From JBDIAG01 sp963835085 (lineage in GTDB: Bacteria; Actinomycetota; Actinomycetes; Actinomycetales; CAWJMD01): a stretch of 64,000 nucleotides of DNA. The DNA lies in assembly GCA_963835085.1 (NCBI GenBank), contig CAWIED010000001.1:62001-126000 (forward strand), written 5' to 3'. A model generated the notes under the pieces. That model saw only the letters and a program-made list of their open reading frames with translations. It had not been told where the DNA came from and ran no database searches. Position 1 is the stretch's first letter. Each line of letters opens with the position of its first letter. Both the position numbers and the translations under genes were made by a program. This document shows, in pieces, positions 53,088 through 62,352 of the stretch.

Positions 53088-53642
53088 TCAGCCCAGGGAG
53101 GTCGCGCTTGACTGTGCGGCGGGCGTCTTCGGCCAGATCGTATAGCTGAGCGCCCAGAGAAAGTCGATTGCGAAGATAATCCCGAGCACGCGGAAGAATT
53201 CGGAAAGCGCGGCGGTGCGCGCAGGATCGTCGACCAGCAGGATCAACCCGCCGAGAATCGCGCTTGCGATCGCAACAGCGAGAAGCGTCAGGAGCGCGTC
53301 GCGCCAGCATTTGAGGGTATACGCAGGGCCAATGAGACGCTCTGGCTTCGGCCCGCCCGTAAAGCGATGAGCGAAACGCACGTCCACCCACGCCACCATG
53401 CGCCGCCCGTAGGCGATGGATATCCCGATGTAGATCGCCGCAAGCCCGTGCTGCCAAGACGCCGTGCCGCCTCGGAGAAGGTCGATGGCGACCAGGGTCA
53501 GCAGCACCGCGTCGATCACAGGCGCCGAGATGAGGAGCGCCGCGCCCAGGCGTGGGCGACGAAGGAGATACCGAGCGCTCAAGCCCGCGAGGAGCGCCAC
53601 CCAGAACCCGACCTCGCAGGCAACGATCGCTACCAGAACCAT
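53088..53642 (-). CDS. Hypothetical membrane protein co-transcribed with TetR
   Basis: A 184-residue protein with about five hydrophobic segments, starting VLVAIVACEVGFWVALLAGL and ALLISAPVIDAVLLTLVAIDLL, with two helices near the C-terminus. AYGRRMVAWVDVRFAHRFTG in the central cytosolic loop recurs in actinobacterial membrane proteins that I know only as hypothetical. Paired with the TetR gene 5 bp downstream. A transport or efflux-accessory role would be a guess. Confidence 0.7.
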   Translation of the reverse strand: MVLVAIVACEVGFWVALLAGLSARYLLRRPRLGAALLISAPVIDAVLLTLVAIDLLRGGTASWQHGLAAIYIGISIAYGRRMVAWVDVRFAHRFTGGPKPERLIGPAYTLKCWRDALLTLLAVAIASAILGGLILLVDDPARTAALSEFFRVLGIIFAIDFLWALSYTIWPKTPAAQSSATSLG

Positions 53643-53715
53643 GGATTCGCCTACCTTGATCTCGCTCGAATGTTATTAGCACAACTGTACTCACATCCTG
53701 TGCTCACTCACAGAC

Positions 53716-54002
53716 CCATGTCTTCCAATGCGGCGACCGCACTCGACGTGGCCACCGACATCCGTCTGGCTGCTGGGCTGGACAACTCGGCGACCGTGAT
53801 CTGGAGCTGGCCGAACTCGACGGCTTCCAGGTCGCCGACGTTGCCGCGCTCGCGCCGTGCTTCCCCGCAGCGTCGGCGCGGCGGATCGGGTGGATGCTGG
53901 AACGATTCGCCGGGCGCGACGGAGCGTTGGCCCGAACTGTTCACCCAACTCGACGAGGCGCAACGCGTTTCCGTGCTGCAAGCCCTCGCCTCCGCTGGCT
54001 GA
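53716..54002 (+). pseudogene. Remnant of an antitoxin-like gene upstream of fic
   Basis: No single frame gives a sensible protein, but frames joined do. One gives DRDLELAELDGFQVADVAAL then APCFPAASARRIGWMLERFAG, resembling the C-terminal part of AbiEi-like or HTH antitoxins; a shift near 53930 then leads to LFTQLDEAQRVSVLQALASAG, ending at 54002, seven bp before the fic start. This looks like the 3' half of a broken partner gene. The assignment is uncertain. Confidence 0.4.
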
Positions 54003-54009
54003 CCCTTCT

Positions 54010-54629
54010 ATGGGTGCGTTCGACAGCTGGGAGTCGTACTTCTACCCGCCGCCGCACGCCGATACGCTGCGCAACCTCCCTGGCATCCTCGACCCGCGAG
54101 AGCTCGCCCAGTTCGAGTACACCGCTGTCGCCGCCCGGCAACGACTCCTCGCGATGGATCCGTCGCTCGCGAACGGTTTATTCGATGCCGCGCACGTGCG
54201 GAGACTGCACCGCTATCTGTTCCAGGACATGTACGAGTGGGCCGGCGACTGCCGGACGCAGAACATGGCCGCCCGCGACTTCGCCGACGTGACCACCGGC
54301 GAGATCGACGCCTACCTCACGGACGTACACCGCGTCGTCTCGGCAACCGACTGGCGAAGGCTCGGGTATGAGGCATTCGCCGAACGGGCCGCGCTGGTGT
54401 TCGCGCTGCTAAACAATCGCACCCGTTCCGAGAGGGCAACGGGCGGACGGCCAAAGCGTTCATAAGCCAGTTCGCCGAGCGCTCACCATTCCGCCTCGAC
54501 TATGGGCGCGTGAGCCCGGAGGTGTGGAACAACGCGGCAGAACTCAGCCGCCCGGATCGCGGCGACTACGATGTCGTACCGGACACTCTCGTGCCGGTCT
54601 TCCAGCATTTCGTTCTCCCACGCCAGTAA
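54010..54629 (+). pseudogene. Fic-domain protein with a frameshift before the catalytic motif
   Basis: The first frame has FDAAHVRRLHRYLFQDMYEW and AGDCRTQNMAARDFADV, the start of a Fic domain, and ends ALVFALLNN near 54413. One base seems missing there; the next frame continues SHPFREGNGRTAKAFISQFA, carrying the intact Fic motif HPFxxGNGR, and ends HFVLPRQ at 54629. Fic enzymes transfer AMP or other groups from nucleotides to target proteins and often act as toxins. Restored length is about 206 residues. It follows an antitoxin-like remnant. Confidence 0.8.
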
Positions 54630-54818
54630 GGCTCAGGGCAAGAGTCCTGCCGTCCACAATGTCCCGAAACATCTCAACTCAGTCGTCTGTGCCCCGAGCC
54701 CTACCGCCACTCCACACGTCGTTGCACGACGAGCGGAGCCTCCGGCGGCAGAGCCTTCCTGACGGGGAACGGTAGGGATGTGAAGGCCGCTCCATCCGGA
54801 CCGGCCCTTCGCATCTCG

Positions 54819-54890
54819 TGCCCCCGAGAGGATTCGAACCTCCGACACACGGTTTAGGAAACCGTTGCTCTTCCCCTGAGCTACGAGGGC
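54819..54890 (-). tRNA. tRNA-Arg (CCU anticodon)
   Basis: On the minus strand: acceptor GCCCTCG with CGGGGGC (one G-U), D arm GCTC-AGGGGAA-GAGC, anticodon stem ACGGT with ACCGT around loop TTCCTAA, anticodon CCU, T arm GGAGG-TTCGAAT-CCTCT. Discriminator A; CCA not encoded. It reads AGG. It lies 114 bp from an IS5-family element. Confidence 0.93.
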
Positions 54891-55005
54891 GGGCGCCCCT
54901 CAGGCGTCCGGCAGACATTGTGGCGCACCCGGGCGTCCTAGACCGCATCGGGGCCACAACCGCTTGGCACTAGGGCGCCGAGCGGCCCTCATGGCACCTG
55001 CCTAG

Positions 55006-55964
55006 GGCCTGTCCTGTAAGTGGTTTTCGGCGTGGTCGCTTTCACCCCTGGTCGGGTTGTGTTAATCCGGTCGGGTGGCTGGTGTGGGTCGTGGTGAGCT
55101 GACGGACAAGGCGTGGGCGGTGATCGAGCCGTTGCTGCCCGCAAACGGTGGGGGCCGGCGGTGGCGGGAGCACCGGCAGGTGATCAACGGCATCTTGTGG
55201 AAGCTGCGCACCGGCGCCCCGTGGCGGGACCTGCCGGAGCGGTACGGGCCGTGGAAGACCGCGCACGAGCGACTGCGGAAGTGGACGATCGACGGGACCT
55301 GGGACAAGATCCTGCAGGCTGCGATCGTCAAAGACGACGCCGTCGGGGACGTGGAGTGGATCATCTCGATCGACTCGAGCGTCGTCCGGGCCCACCAGCA
55401 CGCTGCCGGGGCCCGGAAAAAGGGGGATCCTCACGAGGTGAGATCGAGGCCCTCCAGGTGGACGGAGAGTGCATCGGCAGATCCCGAGGAGGACTGAGCA
55501 CCAAGCTGCATCTCGCCGTCGACGGGCGCGGCCTGCCGGTCAGCATGATCCTCACCCCGGGCCAGGACGGTGACAATCCGCAACTGCTGCCCCTGCTCGA
55601 CCAGATCCGCGTCCCGAGGGTTGGCCCCGGCAGGCCCCGGTCGAAGCCGGAGGCAGTGCTGGCCGACAAGGCCTATTCCCACCCCTCGACAAGAGCCGCG
55701 TTGCGACAGCGGCGCATCCGATTCACCAGCCCCGAGCGGACCGACCAGATCTACCGGCGGAAAGCCAAGGGCGCACACGGCGGCAGGCCTCCCATGGTGG
55801 ACCTGACCGGGTACAAGAGACGCAACGTCGTGGAGAGGTGCTTCAACAAGCTCAAACAGTTCCGCGACTTCGCCACCCGCTACGCCAAACGCGCCGCCTA
55901 CTTCAAAGCTGAGATCACCCTCGCCGCCACCATCCTCTGGCTCCGATAACTTACAGGACAGGCC
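55006..55964 (+). mobile_element. IS5-family insertion sequence (IS427-like group)
   Basis: A 959-bp element with 16-bp perfect terminal inverted repeats GGCCTGTCCTGTAAGT and a CTAG direct repeat on both sides (55002-55005 and 55965-55968). It encodes a two-frame DDE transposase. The structure is complete, so it may be active. It inserted between tRNA-Arg and the terminator of the NCS1 permease gene. Confidence 0.9.
55075..55949 (+). CDS. IS5-family transposase made by programmed frameshift
   Basis: The first frame (to 55497) has GELTDKAWAVIEPLLPANGG, GAPWRDLPERYGPWKTAHER and SIDSSVVRAHQH with the first catalytic Asp. At the slippery run AAAAAGGGGG (55417-55426) a -1 shift leads to the second frame: RSRGGLSTKLHLAVDGRGLP, EAVLADKAYSHPSTRAALRQ with the second Asp, and NVVERCFNKLKQFRDFATRY with the Glu. 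The fused product is about 290 residues. Two-frame arrangement with a slippery A/G run is normal in this IS group. Confidence 0.88.
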
Positions 55965-55982
55965 CTAGAAGCGACACCAGAA

Positions 55983-56023
55983 GGCCGGCCCCAGCCGAGC
56001 AAATACCTCGGCTGGGGCCGGCC
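55983..56023 (-). terminator. Strong terminator hairpin of the NCS1 permease gene
   Basis: A perfect 17-bp stem (GGCCGGCCCCAGCCGAG and its inverse) with a 7-nt loop, starting 10 bp after the permease stop in the direction of transcription. Confidence 0.85.
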
Positions 56024-56032
56024 AGTCAGCAG

Positions 56033-57697
56033 CTATTGCCTGGGCAGCACATGCTCCCCGGTCTTGTCCGTCGCGAGGCACAGCGAGCAGACGTGGCCTT
56101 CACCCGTCCCGGAGGCCGTCACGTCCGGGCGCTCGAAGGTCTCCGAGCACACCTGGCAGTCGATCTCGGCCGCCGAGGGGTTGCCGTGCTCGTCGAAGGG
56201 CGCCAGGTCGATGCCGTCGTCGGTGCGGCGCAGGTAGTACTTGCCCTTGGTCGCCACCGCCAGCACGGGCGGCAGCACGGCGGCCAGCACCACCGCGATG
56301 ATCGGCGAGAACGGCTGCAGGGCAGCGCCCATGCCGCCGAAGAAGGCGACGATGGAAAGGCCGCCGGCCGCCAGCACCGACACGAAGCCCACCGGGTTGA
56401 CGTCGTAGAGCATTCCCCGGCGGAACTCCGGCACCAGCGGCGAGATCTTCAACAGGTACTTGTTGATGGCGATGTCGGAGGCGACCGCCACGATCCAGGC
56501 CATCCCCATGTTCGCGTAGAACCCGAGAATGGTGTTGAGGAAGTCGAACATGTTCGCCTCCATCAGCACGAGCGCGACGCCCACGTTGAAGAACACGAAG
56601 ACCAGCCGGCCCGGATAGCGCTTGGTGACGCGGGTGAACGAGTTGGTCCACGCCAGCGAACCGGAGTACGCATTCGTGACGTTGATCTTGATCTGGCTCA
56701 ACACCACGAGTGCCACCGACAGCGTCATGGCCAGCCACATCGGCATCATTTGGGAGTACGCACCGAGGAACTGGTGCACGGGTTCGTTGGCGATCCCGGC
56801 ACCGTCGGCCACGTGGCCGATCAGGTACACGGCCAGGAACAGCCCGATGATCTGCTTCAGCGCACCGAACACCACCCAGCCCGGGCCCGCCGTGATGACG
56901 GCCGCCCACCAACGCCGGGAGTTCTCGGGCGTCCGCGGGGGCATGAAGCGCAGGTAGTCGATCTGCTCGGCGATCTGCGCGATCAACGACAGGCAGACGC
57001 CCGCCGCCAACATGGCCGCCGAGAATGACGTGCCGGCGCTGTCGCCCTTGAACGCCAGGAAGGTCGACACCGAGTCGGGGTGCGCGATGATCAGGTACGC
57101 CAGCGGAGCACCCATCAGCACGAGCCACAGGGGAGTCGTCCACACCTGCATGGTCGACAGCGCCTTCATGCCGTACACGACCAGGGGAATGACCAGCACG
57201 CTCGAGGCGAGATAGCCCAGCCAGAGCGGGATCCCGAGGCCGAGCTTGAGGCCCTGGGCCATGATCGAGCCCTCGAGCGCGAAGAAGATGAACGTAAACG
57301 TCGCGAAGATTACGTTGGTGAGCACCGAGCCGTAGTAGCCGAAGCCCGAGCCGCGGGTGATCAGGTCGAGGTCGAGGTTGTACCGCGCCGCGTAGTACGC
57401 CAGCGGAATCCCGGTCACGAAGATGACGACCGCCGCAATGGCGATGCCGAGCAGGGCGTTCGTGGTGCCGTGCGCGATGCCGATGTTCGCGCCGATGGCG
57501 AAGTCGGCCAGGTAGGCGATGCCGCCCAGCGCGGAGGTCGCGACGACGGCGGGAGCCCAGCGGCGGTAGTGCCTGGGTGCGAACCGGAGGGTGTAATCCT
57601 CCAGCGTCTCTTTGTTCGCCTTGCCAGCAGCGCCGTGGTCGGCTACCAGCTCGACGGCAGGAGCCGATGGCTCTTGCGGCGGAATCAGCGTGGTCAC
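56033..57697 (-). CDS. NCS1-family nucleobase/purine-cytosine permease with C-terminal zinc-ribbon-like tail
   Basis: A 554-residue permease with about 12 helices. ETLEDYTLRFAPRHYRRWAP precedes helix 1; GSGFGYYGSVLTNVIFATFTF, QIAEQIDYLRFMPPRTPENS and SQIKINVTNAYSGSLAWTNS are NCS1 motifs. After the last helix there is an unusual cytosolic tail of about 65 residues with CQVCSETFERPDV and HVCSLCLATDKTGEH, two Cys-x-x-Cys pairs able to bind zinc or iron. Encoded just downstream of the urease operon on the same strand with a 70-bp gap, so it may bring in a nitrogen source such as a purine, hydantoin, allantoin or a urea precursor. A strong terminator follows. Confidence 0.85.
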   Translation of the reverse strand: MTTLIPPQEPSAPAVELVADHGAAGKANKETLEDYTLRFAPRHYRRWAPAVVATSALGGIAYLADFAIGANIGIAHGTTNALLGIAIAAVVIFVTGIPLAYYAARYNLDLDLITRGSGFGYYGSVLTNVIFATFTFIFFALEGSIMAQGLKLGLGIPLWLGYLASSVLVIPLVVYGMKALSTMQVWTTPLWLVLMGAPLAYLIIAHPDSVSTFLAFKGDSAGTSFSAAMLAAGVCLSLIAQIAEQIDYLRFMPPRTPENSRRWWAAVITAGPGWVVFGALKQIIGLFLAVYLIGHVADGAGIANEPVHQFLGAYSQMMPMWLAMTLSVALVVLSQIKINVTNAYSGSLAWTNSFTRVTKRYPGRLVFVFFNVGVALVLMEANMFDFLNTILGFYANMGMAWIVAVASDIAINKYLLKISPLVPEFRRGMLYDVNPVGFVSVLAAGGLSIVAFFGGMGAALQPFSPIIAVVLAAVLPPVLAVATKGKYYLRRTDDGIDLAPFDEHGNPSAAEIDCQVCSETFERPDVTASGTGEGHVCSLCLATDKTGEHVLPRQ

Positions 57698-57767
57698 GTG
57701 GCGAGTACCTTCCGAGAGGGGGCGTTTCCTCCCGACGCTACGAGCGCCGCGTTTCGCCTTACGTCAC

Positions 57768-58496
57768 CTACTGTTTCGTGGTTGTTAAGTCCAGACCAGT
57801 CAGGAATGCGTCCCATACAGCCTTGCCCGGCGCGCGGTGCGCCTCGTCGGAGAGCGAGCGCGCCACAGCTCCTGGGCCGGCCAGTTCGAACACCGGCTGG
57901 ACAGCCGCGGGCGGGGTGCCGGGCCGCCATCCCAGGGCACTCACCGTGTCGAGCACCCGAGAAGCGCCGAGGACGCCGGGCGTCACGATGTCGAGATCGA
58001 GATCCTCAGCCAGCAGGTCGACACCGTCGAGGCGCACCCGGGTGCGGCAGAACAACGAACCGGAACGCTCCCCGTGGCGCCCCAGCACCAACACATCGCG
58101 CAGCAGGGCGCGGGCCGCGAGGGCCAGGTCGGCGTGCAGGTCGCGCCGGACGATCGCGCCTTCGGCCACGACGAAAGGCTCTGCAGGCCAAGTGAGCACG
58201 GCACCCTCGTCCAGCTCGACGCGCACCGACCACGCACAGCCGCGACCGCGCCCGTTGTAGGCGACGGTGCCGGCGACGTCTATCAGGTCGAGGCGGGCGC
58301 CCGCACCGACGCGCACCTCCAATCGCACGCTGTCGCCCCCGAGCAGCAGTGCTCCCGTGGCCACGAGGGCGACCCGCGCCCTGCCCGGCCCCACCGACAC
58401 CAGTCGCGGGGCGAGTAGCCCCGACGAGAGCCGAACCCGAGCAGGGCCTCCCGGAGCGCCCAGGCTGATGTCGACCGAGGCCGGTCGATCAGTCAT
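57768..58496 (-). CDS. ureD: Urease accessory protein UreD
   Basis: A 242-residue UreD, the scaffold that binds apo-urease together with UreF and UreG for nickel insertion. [35 protein letters not shown] and [20 protein letters not shown] are its core motifs, in the shortened form usual in actinomycetes. It starts at ATG 58496, overlapping the ureG stop by 8 bp. Last accessory gene of the operon. Confidence 0.88.
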   Translation of the reverse strand: MTDRPASVDISLGAPGGPARVRLSSGLLAPRLVSVGPGRARVALVATGALLLGGDSVRLEVRVGAGARLDLIDVAGTVAYNGRGRGCAWSVRVELDEGAVLTWPAEPFVVAEGAIVRRDLHADLALAARALLRDVLVLGRHGERSGSLFCRTRVRLDGVDLLAEDLDLDIVTPGVLGASRVLDTVSALGWRPGTPPAAVQPVFELAGPGAVARSLSDEAHRAPGKAVWDAFLTGLDLTTTKQ

Positions 58497-59250
58497 GCGG
58501 GTGGTGGTGATCCTGCGGGTGCGCGTGGTCATGAGCAGGCCCATGCGGGTCGGCGTGGAAGTGCGGTGCCATGGGTCCTGGGTCGTGTGGAGTGTGCCGT
58601 CCCGACTGGTAGGTCTGCACGAGGTCGAGCACCCAGCCGCAGAGCGCGGCTACCGACTCGGGATCGGTGCGCGACAGGCCCACCACGGCGCGCTCGCCGC
58701 GCGCCTGTCGGCCCTGAAGGGTCATCAGCTCGACGTCGACTCCCACGTAGGGGCCCAGATCGGTCTTGTTGATCACGAGCAGATCAGCCCGCGCGATGCC
58801 CGGCCCGCCTTTGCGGACGACATCGCCGCCGCCGGCCACGTCGAGCACGAACAGCTGGGCATCGACGAGGGCGGGGGAGAAGGTGGCGGTGAGGTTGTCG
58901 CCGCCCGACTCCAGCAGCACGAGGTCGAGCGGGGCGAAGTCTGCCTCGAGGTCTTCGACGGTGAGCAGGTTGGCGGTGATGTCGTCGCGGATCGCGGTGT
59001 GCGGGCAGGCACCGGTCTGCACCGCCCGGATCCGCTGCGGGTCGAGCACCCCCGCCGAGCGCAGCAGCTGGGCGTCTTCGTCGGTGTAGATGTCGTTGGT
59101 CACGACGGCGAGCGACAGCCTGCTGCTCAACTCACGGCAGAGCAACGCGATGATGGACGACTTCCCGGTTCCGACCGGCCCTGCGACACCCAGTCTGAGC
59201 GGTCGGTCGGGTAGGTCGGCGGATGCGGCGGAGGGCGCGACTGAGGTCAC
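58489..59250 (-). CDS. ureG: Urease accessory GTPase UreG with His-rich tail
   Basis: A 253-residue GTPase that powers nickel insertion. [19 protein letters not shown] is the P-loop, [12 protein letters not shown] holds the Cys-Pro-His nickel site, [19 protein letters not shown] switch II, and [14 protein letters not shown] the base-specificity motif. The C-terminal 40 residues carry a His/Asp-rich tail ([20 protein letters not shown]) that could store or pass nickel; no ureE is in the operon, so the tail may replace it (inference). Overlaps ureD. Confidence 0.93.
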   Translation of the reverse strand: MTSVAPSAASADLPDRPLRLGVAGPVGTGKSSIIALLCRELSSRLSLAVVTNDIYTDEDAQLLRSAGVLDPQRIRAVQTGACPHTAIRDDITANLLTVEDLEADFAPLDLVLLESGGDNLTATFSPALVDAQLFVLDVAGGGDVVRKGGPGIARADLLVINKTDLGPYVGVDVELMTLQGRQARGERAVVGLSRTDPESVAALCGWVLDLVQTYQSGRHTPHDPGPMAPHFHADPHGPAHDHAHPQDHHHPHD

Positions 59251-59286
59251 AGCCTCACGATAGTGCCGGGCCAGGCGCGGTCTGCC

Positions 59287-59964
59287 TCAGGCCGTGAACA
59301 ACCGTCGCGACGAGGTGGCGTGGGCGTGCTGCCACGCCTCCAGGGCAGGGGCCGCGGTGGCCGGCAGGTCGTCGGGGTCAGTGAGGCCGGCTACGTCGGC
59401 TGCCACGAGGGCGATGTCGTCCGCACACCCGAGCGCCCACGACAGCGGCGCCACCGGGTCGAGCGGCAGCAGCTTGAGCGCTGCGGCACAACAGGTTTGC
59501 ACGTCGTCATAGCAGGCAAGCCGGGCCAGCCGCTCGCCGTTCAGGCCTAAGGGAAAGGCGAGGGCGGCCAGCGCCAGCGGCCGGTAGGCCGGCTCCCCGA
59601 GCGCCAATACCGCCGTCGCGGCCGGGCTGTCGGGCCAGAGCCTGGTCAGCAGCCGGGTATAACCGCGCCCCACCAGCGCGGCGGCCGCTCGAACGTGCTG
59701 GGACGGTGTCCGCGCCGCCCAGGCCGCCTGCACCGGCGCCAACGACAGCCCGGCCTGCAACGCGTGCGCGGCGACGACGGCGGTTGCGGCGTCCACCATG
59801 GTCTGGGTGCGCAGGCGCGTTCGGAGGAACGCCGGGATCTGCTCGACTGTCAGGCCTGCGGCCAGGGCGGGCTCGAGCCCCGCCGACTGGGTGTGCCCGC
59901 CGCTGGGCAGCCGGGCGTCCGCCAACAGCATGAGTGCGAAGTCGACGGTGGCGGCCGGCGTCAC
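59287..59964 (-). CDS. ureF: Urease accessory protein UreF
   Basis: A 225-residue, all-helical UreF. LMLLADARLPSGGHTQSAGLEPAL at the N-terminus matches the family pattern of DxxLPxGxFxxSxGLE with His in place of Phe. It joins UreD and UreG in the nickel-loading complex. Placed 9 bp after ureC and 36 bp before ureG, all on the minus strand. Confidence 0.9.
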   Translation of the reverse strand: MTPAATVDFALMLLADARLPSGGHTQSAGLEPALAAGLTVEQIPAFLRTRLRTQTMVDAATAVVAAHALQAGLSLAPVQAAWAARTPSQHVRAAAALVGRGYTRLLTRLWPDSPAATAVLALGEPAYRPLALAALAFPLGLNGERLARLACYDDVQTCCAAALKLLPLDPVAPLSWALGCADDIALVAADVAGLTDPDDLPATAAPALEAWQHAHATSSRRLFTA

Positions 59965-59973
59965 AGGACCGCC

Positions 59974-61686
59974 TCAGAACAGCGAATAGCGTTGTGCCAG
60001 AGGTAGTTCAGTGGCGGGTTGAGGCACGATCAGGGTGCCGTCGATGCTGATCGCGAAGGTCTCCGGGTCGACGACGATCTCGGGGCAGGCGGTGTTGTTG
60101 CGCATGGAGGCCTTGGTGACCTCGCGGGTTGGCTCCACCGCCACCAGCTGGCGTCGTAGCCCGAGTCGCTCGGCAAGCCCGCTGTCGAGGGCCAGGGGCG
60201 AGACGAAGCTGATCGACAGGTCGGCCCCGGAGCCTCCGGAGCCCACCAGAGTGGGCCGCATGAGCACCGGCTGCGGCGTCGGGATCGAGGCGTTCGGGTC
60301 GCCGAGGGCGCCATAGACGATCGCCCCCGCCTTGAGCACAACTTCGGGACGTACGCCGAAGAAGCGCGGGTCCCACAGCGTGAGGTCGGCCAGCTTGCCG
60401 GGTTCGACGGAGCCAATGTGCCGGTCGAGGCCGTGCGCGATCGCCGGATTGATCGTGTACTTCGCCACGTACCGCCGAGCCCGCTCGTTGTCGGCGGGCA
60501 GTCCGGCACCGGCGAGTGCCCCGAGCCGATGTTTCATCACATGCGCCACCTGCCACGTGCGAGTGATCACCTCGCCGATGCGGCCCATCGCTTGGGCGTC
60601 GGAGGAGGTGATCGACAGCGCTCCTAGGTCGTGCAGGATGTCTTCTGCCGCAATGGTTGTCGCGCGGATCCGAGACTCGGCGAAGGCCAGGTCCTCCGGT
60701 ACGGCGGGGTTCAGGTGGTGGCACACCAGGAGCATGTCGAGATGTTCGGCCACTGTGTTGACGGTGTGCGGCAGGGTCGGGTTGGTCGAGCCCGGCAGCA
60801 CGTTGGGGTGGGATGCGATCGTGATGATGTCGGGCGCGTGGCCGCCGCCGGCGCCCTCGGTGTGAAAAGCGTGGATGCTGCGGCCGCCGATGGCCCGCAG
60901 GGTCGAATCGACGTAGCCGGCCTCGTTGAGACTGTCGGAATGTAGCGCGACCTGCAGCCCGTATTCGTCGGCGGCCACCAAGGCGGCATCGATGGCCGCG
61001 GGGGTCGCGCCCCAGTCTTCGTGCACCTTGTAGCCGCCAGCTCCGGCAATCGCCTGCTCCCGCAAGCCATCTCGGCTGACCGTGTTGCCCTTGCCCATGA
61101 GCAGCAGGTTGACGGGAAGGTGGTCGAGACCGCGATGCACGGTCTGCAGGTGCCAGGGACCGGGTGTGACAGTGGTGGCCTTCGAACCCTCGGACGGCCC
61201 GGTGCCCCCACCGCCAAGCGTAGTGAGCCCGGCGGCCAGCGCCTCATAGATCTGCGAGGTGGACAGGAAGTGCACGTGCATGTCGACCCCGCCCGCCGTG
61301 AGGATCTTGCCCTCACCGGCGATGACGTCTGTGCCGGGCCCGATCTCGAGATCGGGGTGCACGCCGTCTGCCACATCGGGGTTGCCGGCGCGGCCCAGGG
61401 CCACGATGCGCCCGTCGCGGATGCCCACGTCGGCGCGCACGATGCCCCAGTGGTCGAGCACCACCACGTTGGTGATCACGGTGTCGGGCGCGCCCTGGGC
61501 CGAGGTGCGCAGACCCTGCGCCATCGACTCCCGGATCGACTTGCCACCACCGAAGACGGCCTCCTCACCGCCGACGGTCAGGTCGTTCTCGATCTCGATC
61601 CACAGGTCGGTGTCGCCGAGCCGCAACTGATCGCCGGTGGTGGGGCCGTAGAGCGCCGCATAGGCCTCACGAGACAGTTCCACCAT
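59974..61686 (-). CDS. ureC: Urease alpha subunit UreC
   Basis: A 570-residue catalytic subunit hydrolysing urea to ammonia and carbamate. Nickel ligands are visible in [14 protein letters not shown] (two His), [15 protein letters not shown] (carbamylated Lys and nearby His), [13 protein letters not shown] (His) and the Asp near the end of the TIM barrel; [19 protein letters not shown] carries the mobile flap His. Length is the family norm. It begins 2 bp after ureAB. Confidence 0.96.
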   Translation of the reverse strand: MVELSREAYAALYGPTTGDQLRLGDTDLWIEIENDLTVGGEEAVFGGGKSIRESMAQGLRTSAQGAPDTVITNVVVLDHWGIVRADVGIRDGRIVALGRAGNPDVADGVHPDLEIGPGTDVIAGEGKILTAGGVDMHVHFLSTSQIYEALAAGLTTLGGGGTGPSEGSKATTVTPGPWHLQTVHRGLDHLPVNLLLMGKGNTVSRDGLREQAIAGAGGYKVHEDWGATPAAIDAALVAADEYGLQVALHSDSLNEAGYVDSTLRAIGGRSIHAFHTEGAGGGHAPDIITIASHPNVLPGSTNPTLPHTVNTVAEHLDMLLVCHHLNPAVPEDLAFAESRIRATTIAAEDILHDLGALSITSSDAQAMGRIGEVITRTWQVAHVMKHRLGALAGAGLPADNERARRYVAKYTINPAIAHGLDRHIGSVEPGKLADLTLWDPRFFGVRPEVVLKAGAIVYGALGDPNASIPTPQPVLMRPTLVGSGGSGADLSISFVSPLALDSGLAERLGLRRQLVAVEPTREVTKASMRNNTACPEIVVDPETFAISIDGTLIVPQPATELPLAQRYSLF

Positions 61687-61688
61687 GA

Positions 61689-62309
61689 TCAGATCTCCTC
61701 GCCGGCAGGGGATTTCAACTGCAGACCGGCCACGTGCCGTCGTCCTTGCAGGGTGACGGCCGCCACCGTGCGCGAGACCCCGGGCTCAAAGCGGATCGAG
61801 GTGCCCGAGGCGATGTCGAGCCGGTAGCCAGCCGCGGCTGCGCGGTCGAACGACAGCGCGGCATTGGAATCGGGCAGGTGCAGATGGGAACCGATCTGCA
61901 CGGGACGGTCACCGGTGTTGACGATGGTCAGCTCGATTCGCTCACCGTCCGGACGCTCGTTGAGGGTGATGGTGCCTGGGGCGACCCGCAGGTGCGCGGG
62001 CGCGCTGGCCGCGATCGGGTGATGCAGGGTGACCAGCTTGCGTCCGTCCGGAAACGTGGCCTCCACCTGCACCTCGGTGACGAGTTCGGCCACGCCGTCC
62101 ATTACGTCGTCGGGGCCGAGCACGTCGCAGCCCTCGACCATCAGGTCGCTGACCAAGGCGCCCTCGCGCGCCCGCTCGATCACCCAGGTGGACAGCAGGG
62201 CGACCGTTTCGGGATGATTGAGCTTGACGCCGCGGCTCAGGCGGTCGCGCGCCACCATGCCGGCCACGGCCAGCAGCAGCTTCTCCGTATCGGCTCCGGA
62301 CAGGTGCAT
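61689..62309 (-). CDS. ureAB: Fused urease gamma-beta subunit UreAB
   Basis: A 206-residue protein joining the gamma subunit (residues about 1-100: [40 protein letters not shown]) and the beta subunit (about 105-206: [20 protein letters not shown], then [40 protein letters not shown]). In most bacteria these are separate genes; fusions are known in some lineages such as Helicobacter and certain actinomycetes. The UreB loop SHLHLPDSN differs from the usual SHYHFFEVN. First gene of the operon, ATG 62309. Confidence 0.92.
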   Translation of the reverse strand: MHLSGADTEKLLLAVAGMVARDRLSRGVKLNHPETVALLSTWVIERAREGALVSDLMVEGCDVLGPDDVMDGVAELVTEVQVEATFPDGRKLVTLHHPIAASAPAHLRVAPGTITLNERPDGERIELTIVNTGDRPVQIGSHLHLPDSNAALSFDRAAAAGYRLDIASGTSIRFEPGVSRTVAAVTLQGRRHVAGLQLKSPAGEEI

Positions 62310-62352
62310 GTCCGCAGCCTAGTGACCTCCGTGTGTCGCGAGTGTTTCGCCG

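Noticed and set aside
52492..53694. A 400-residue protein covering TetR and the membrane gene
   Set aside because: The upstream part is an Arg-rich shadow of the membrane protein frame; the TetR sequence begins with a proper ATG at 53082.
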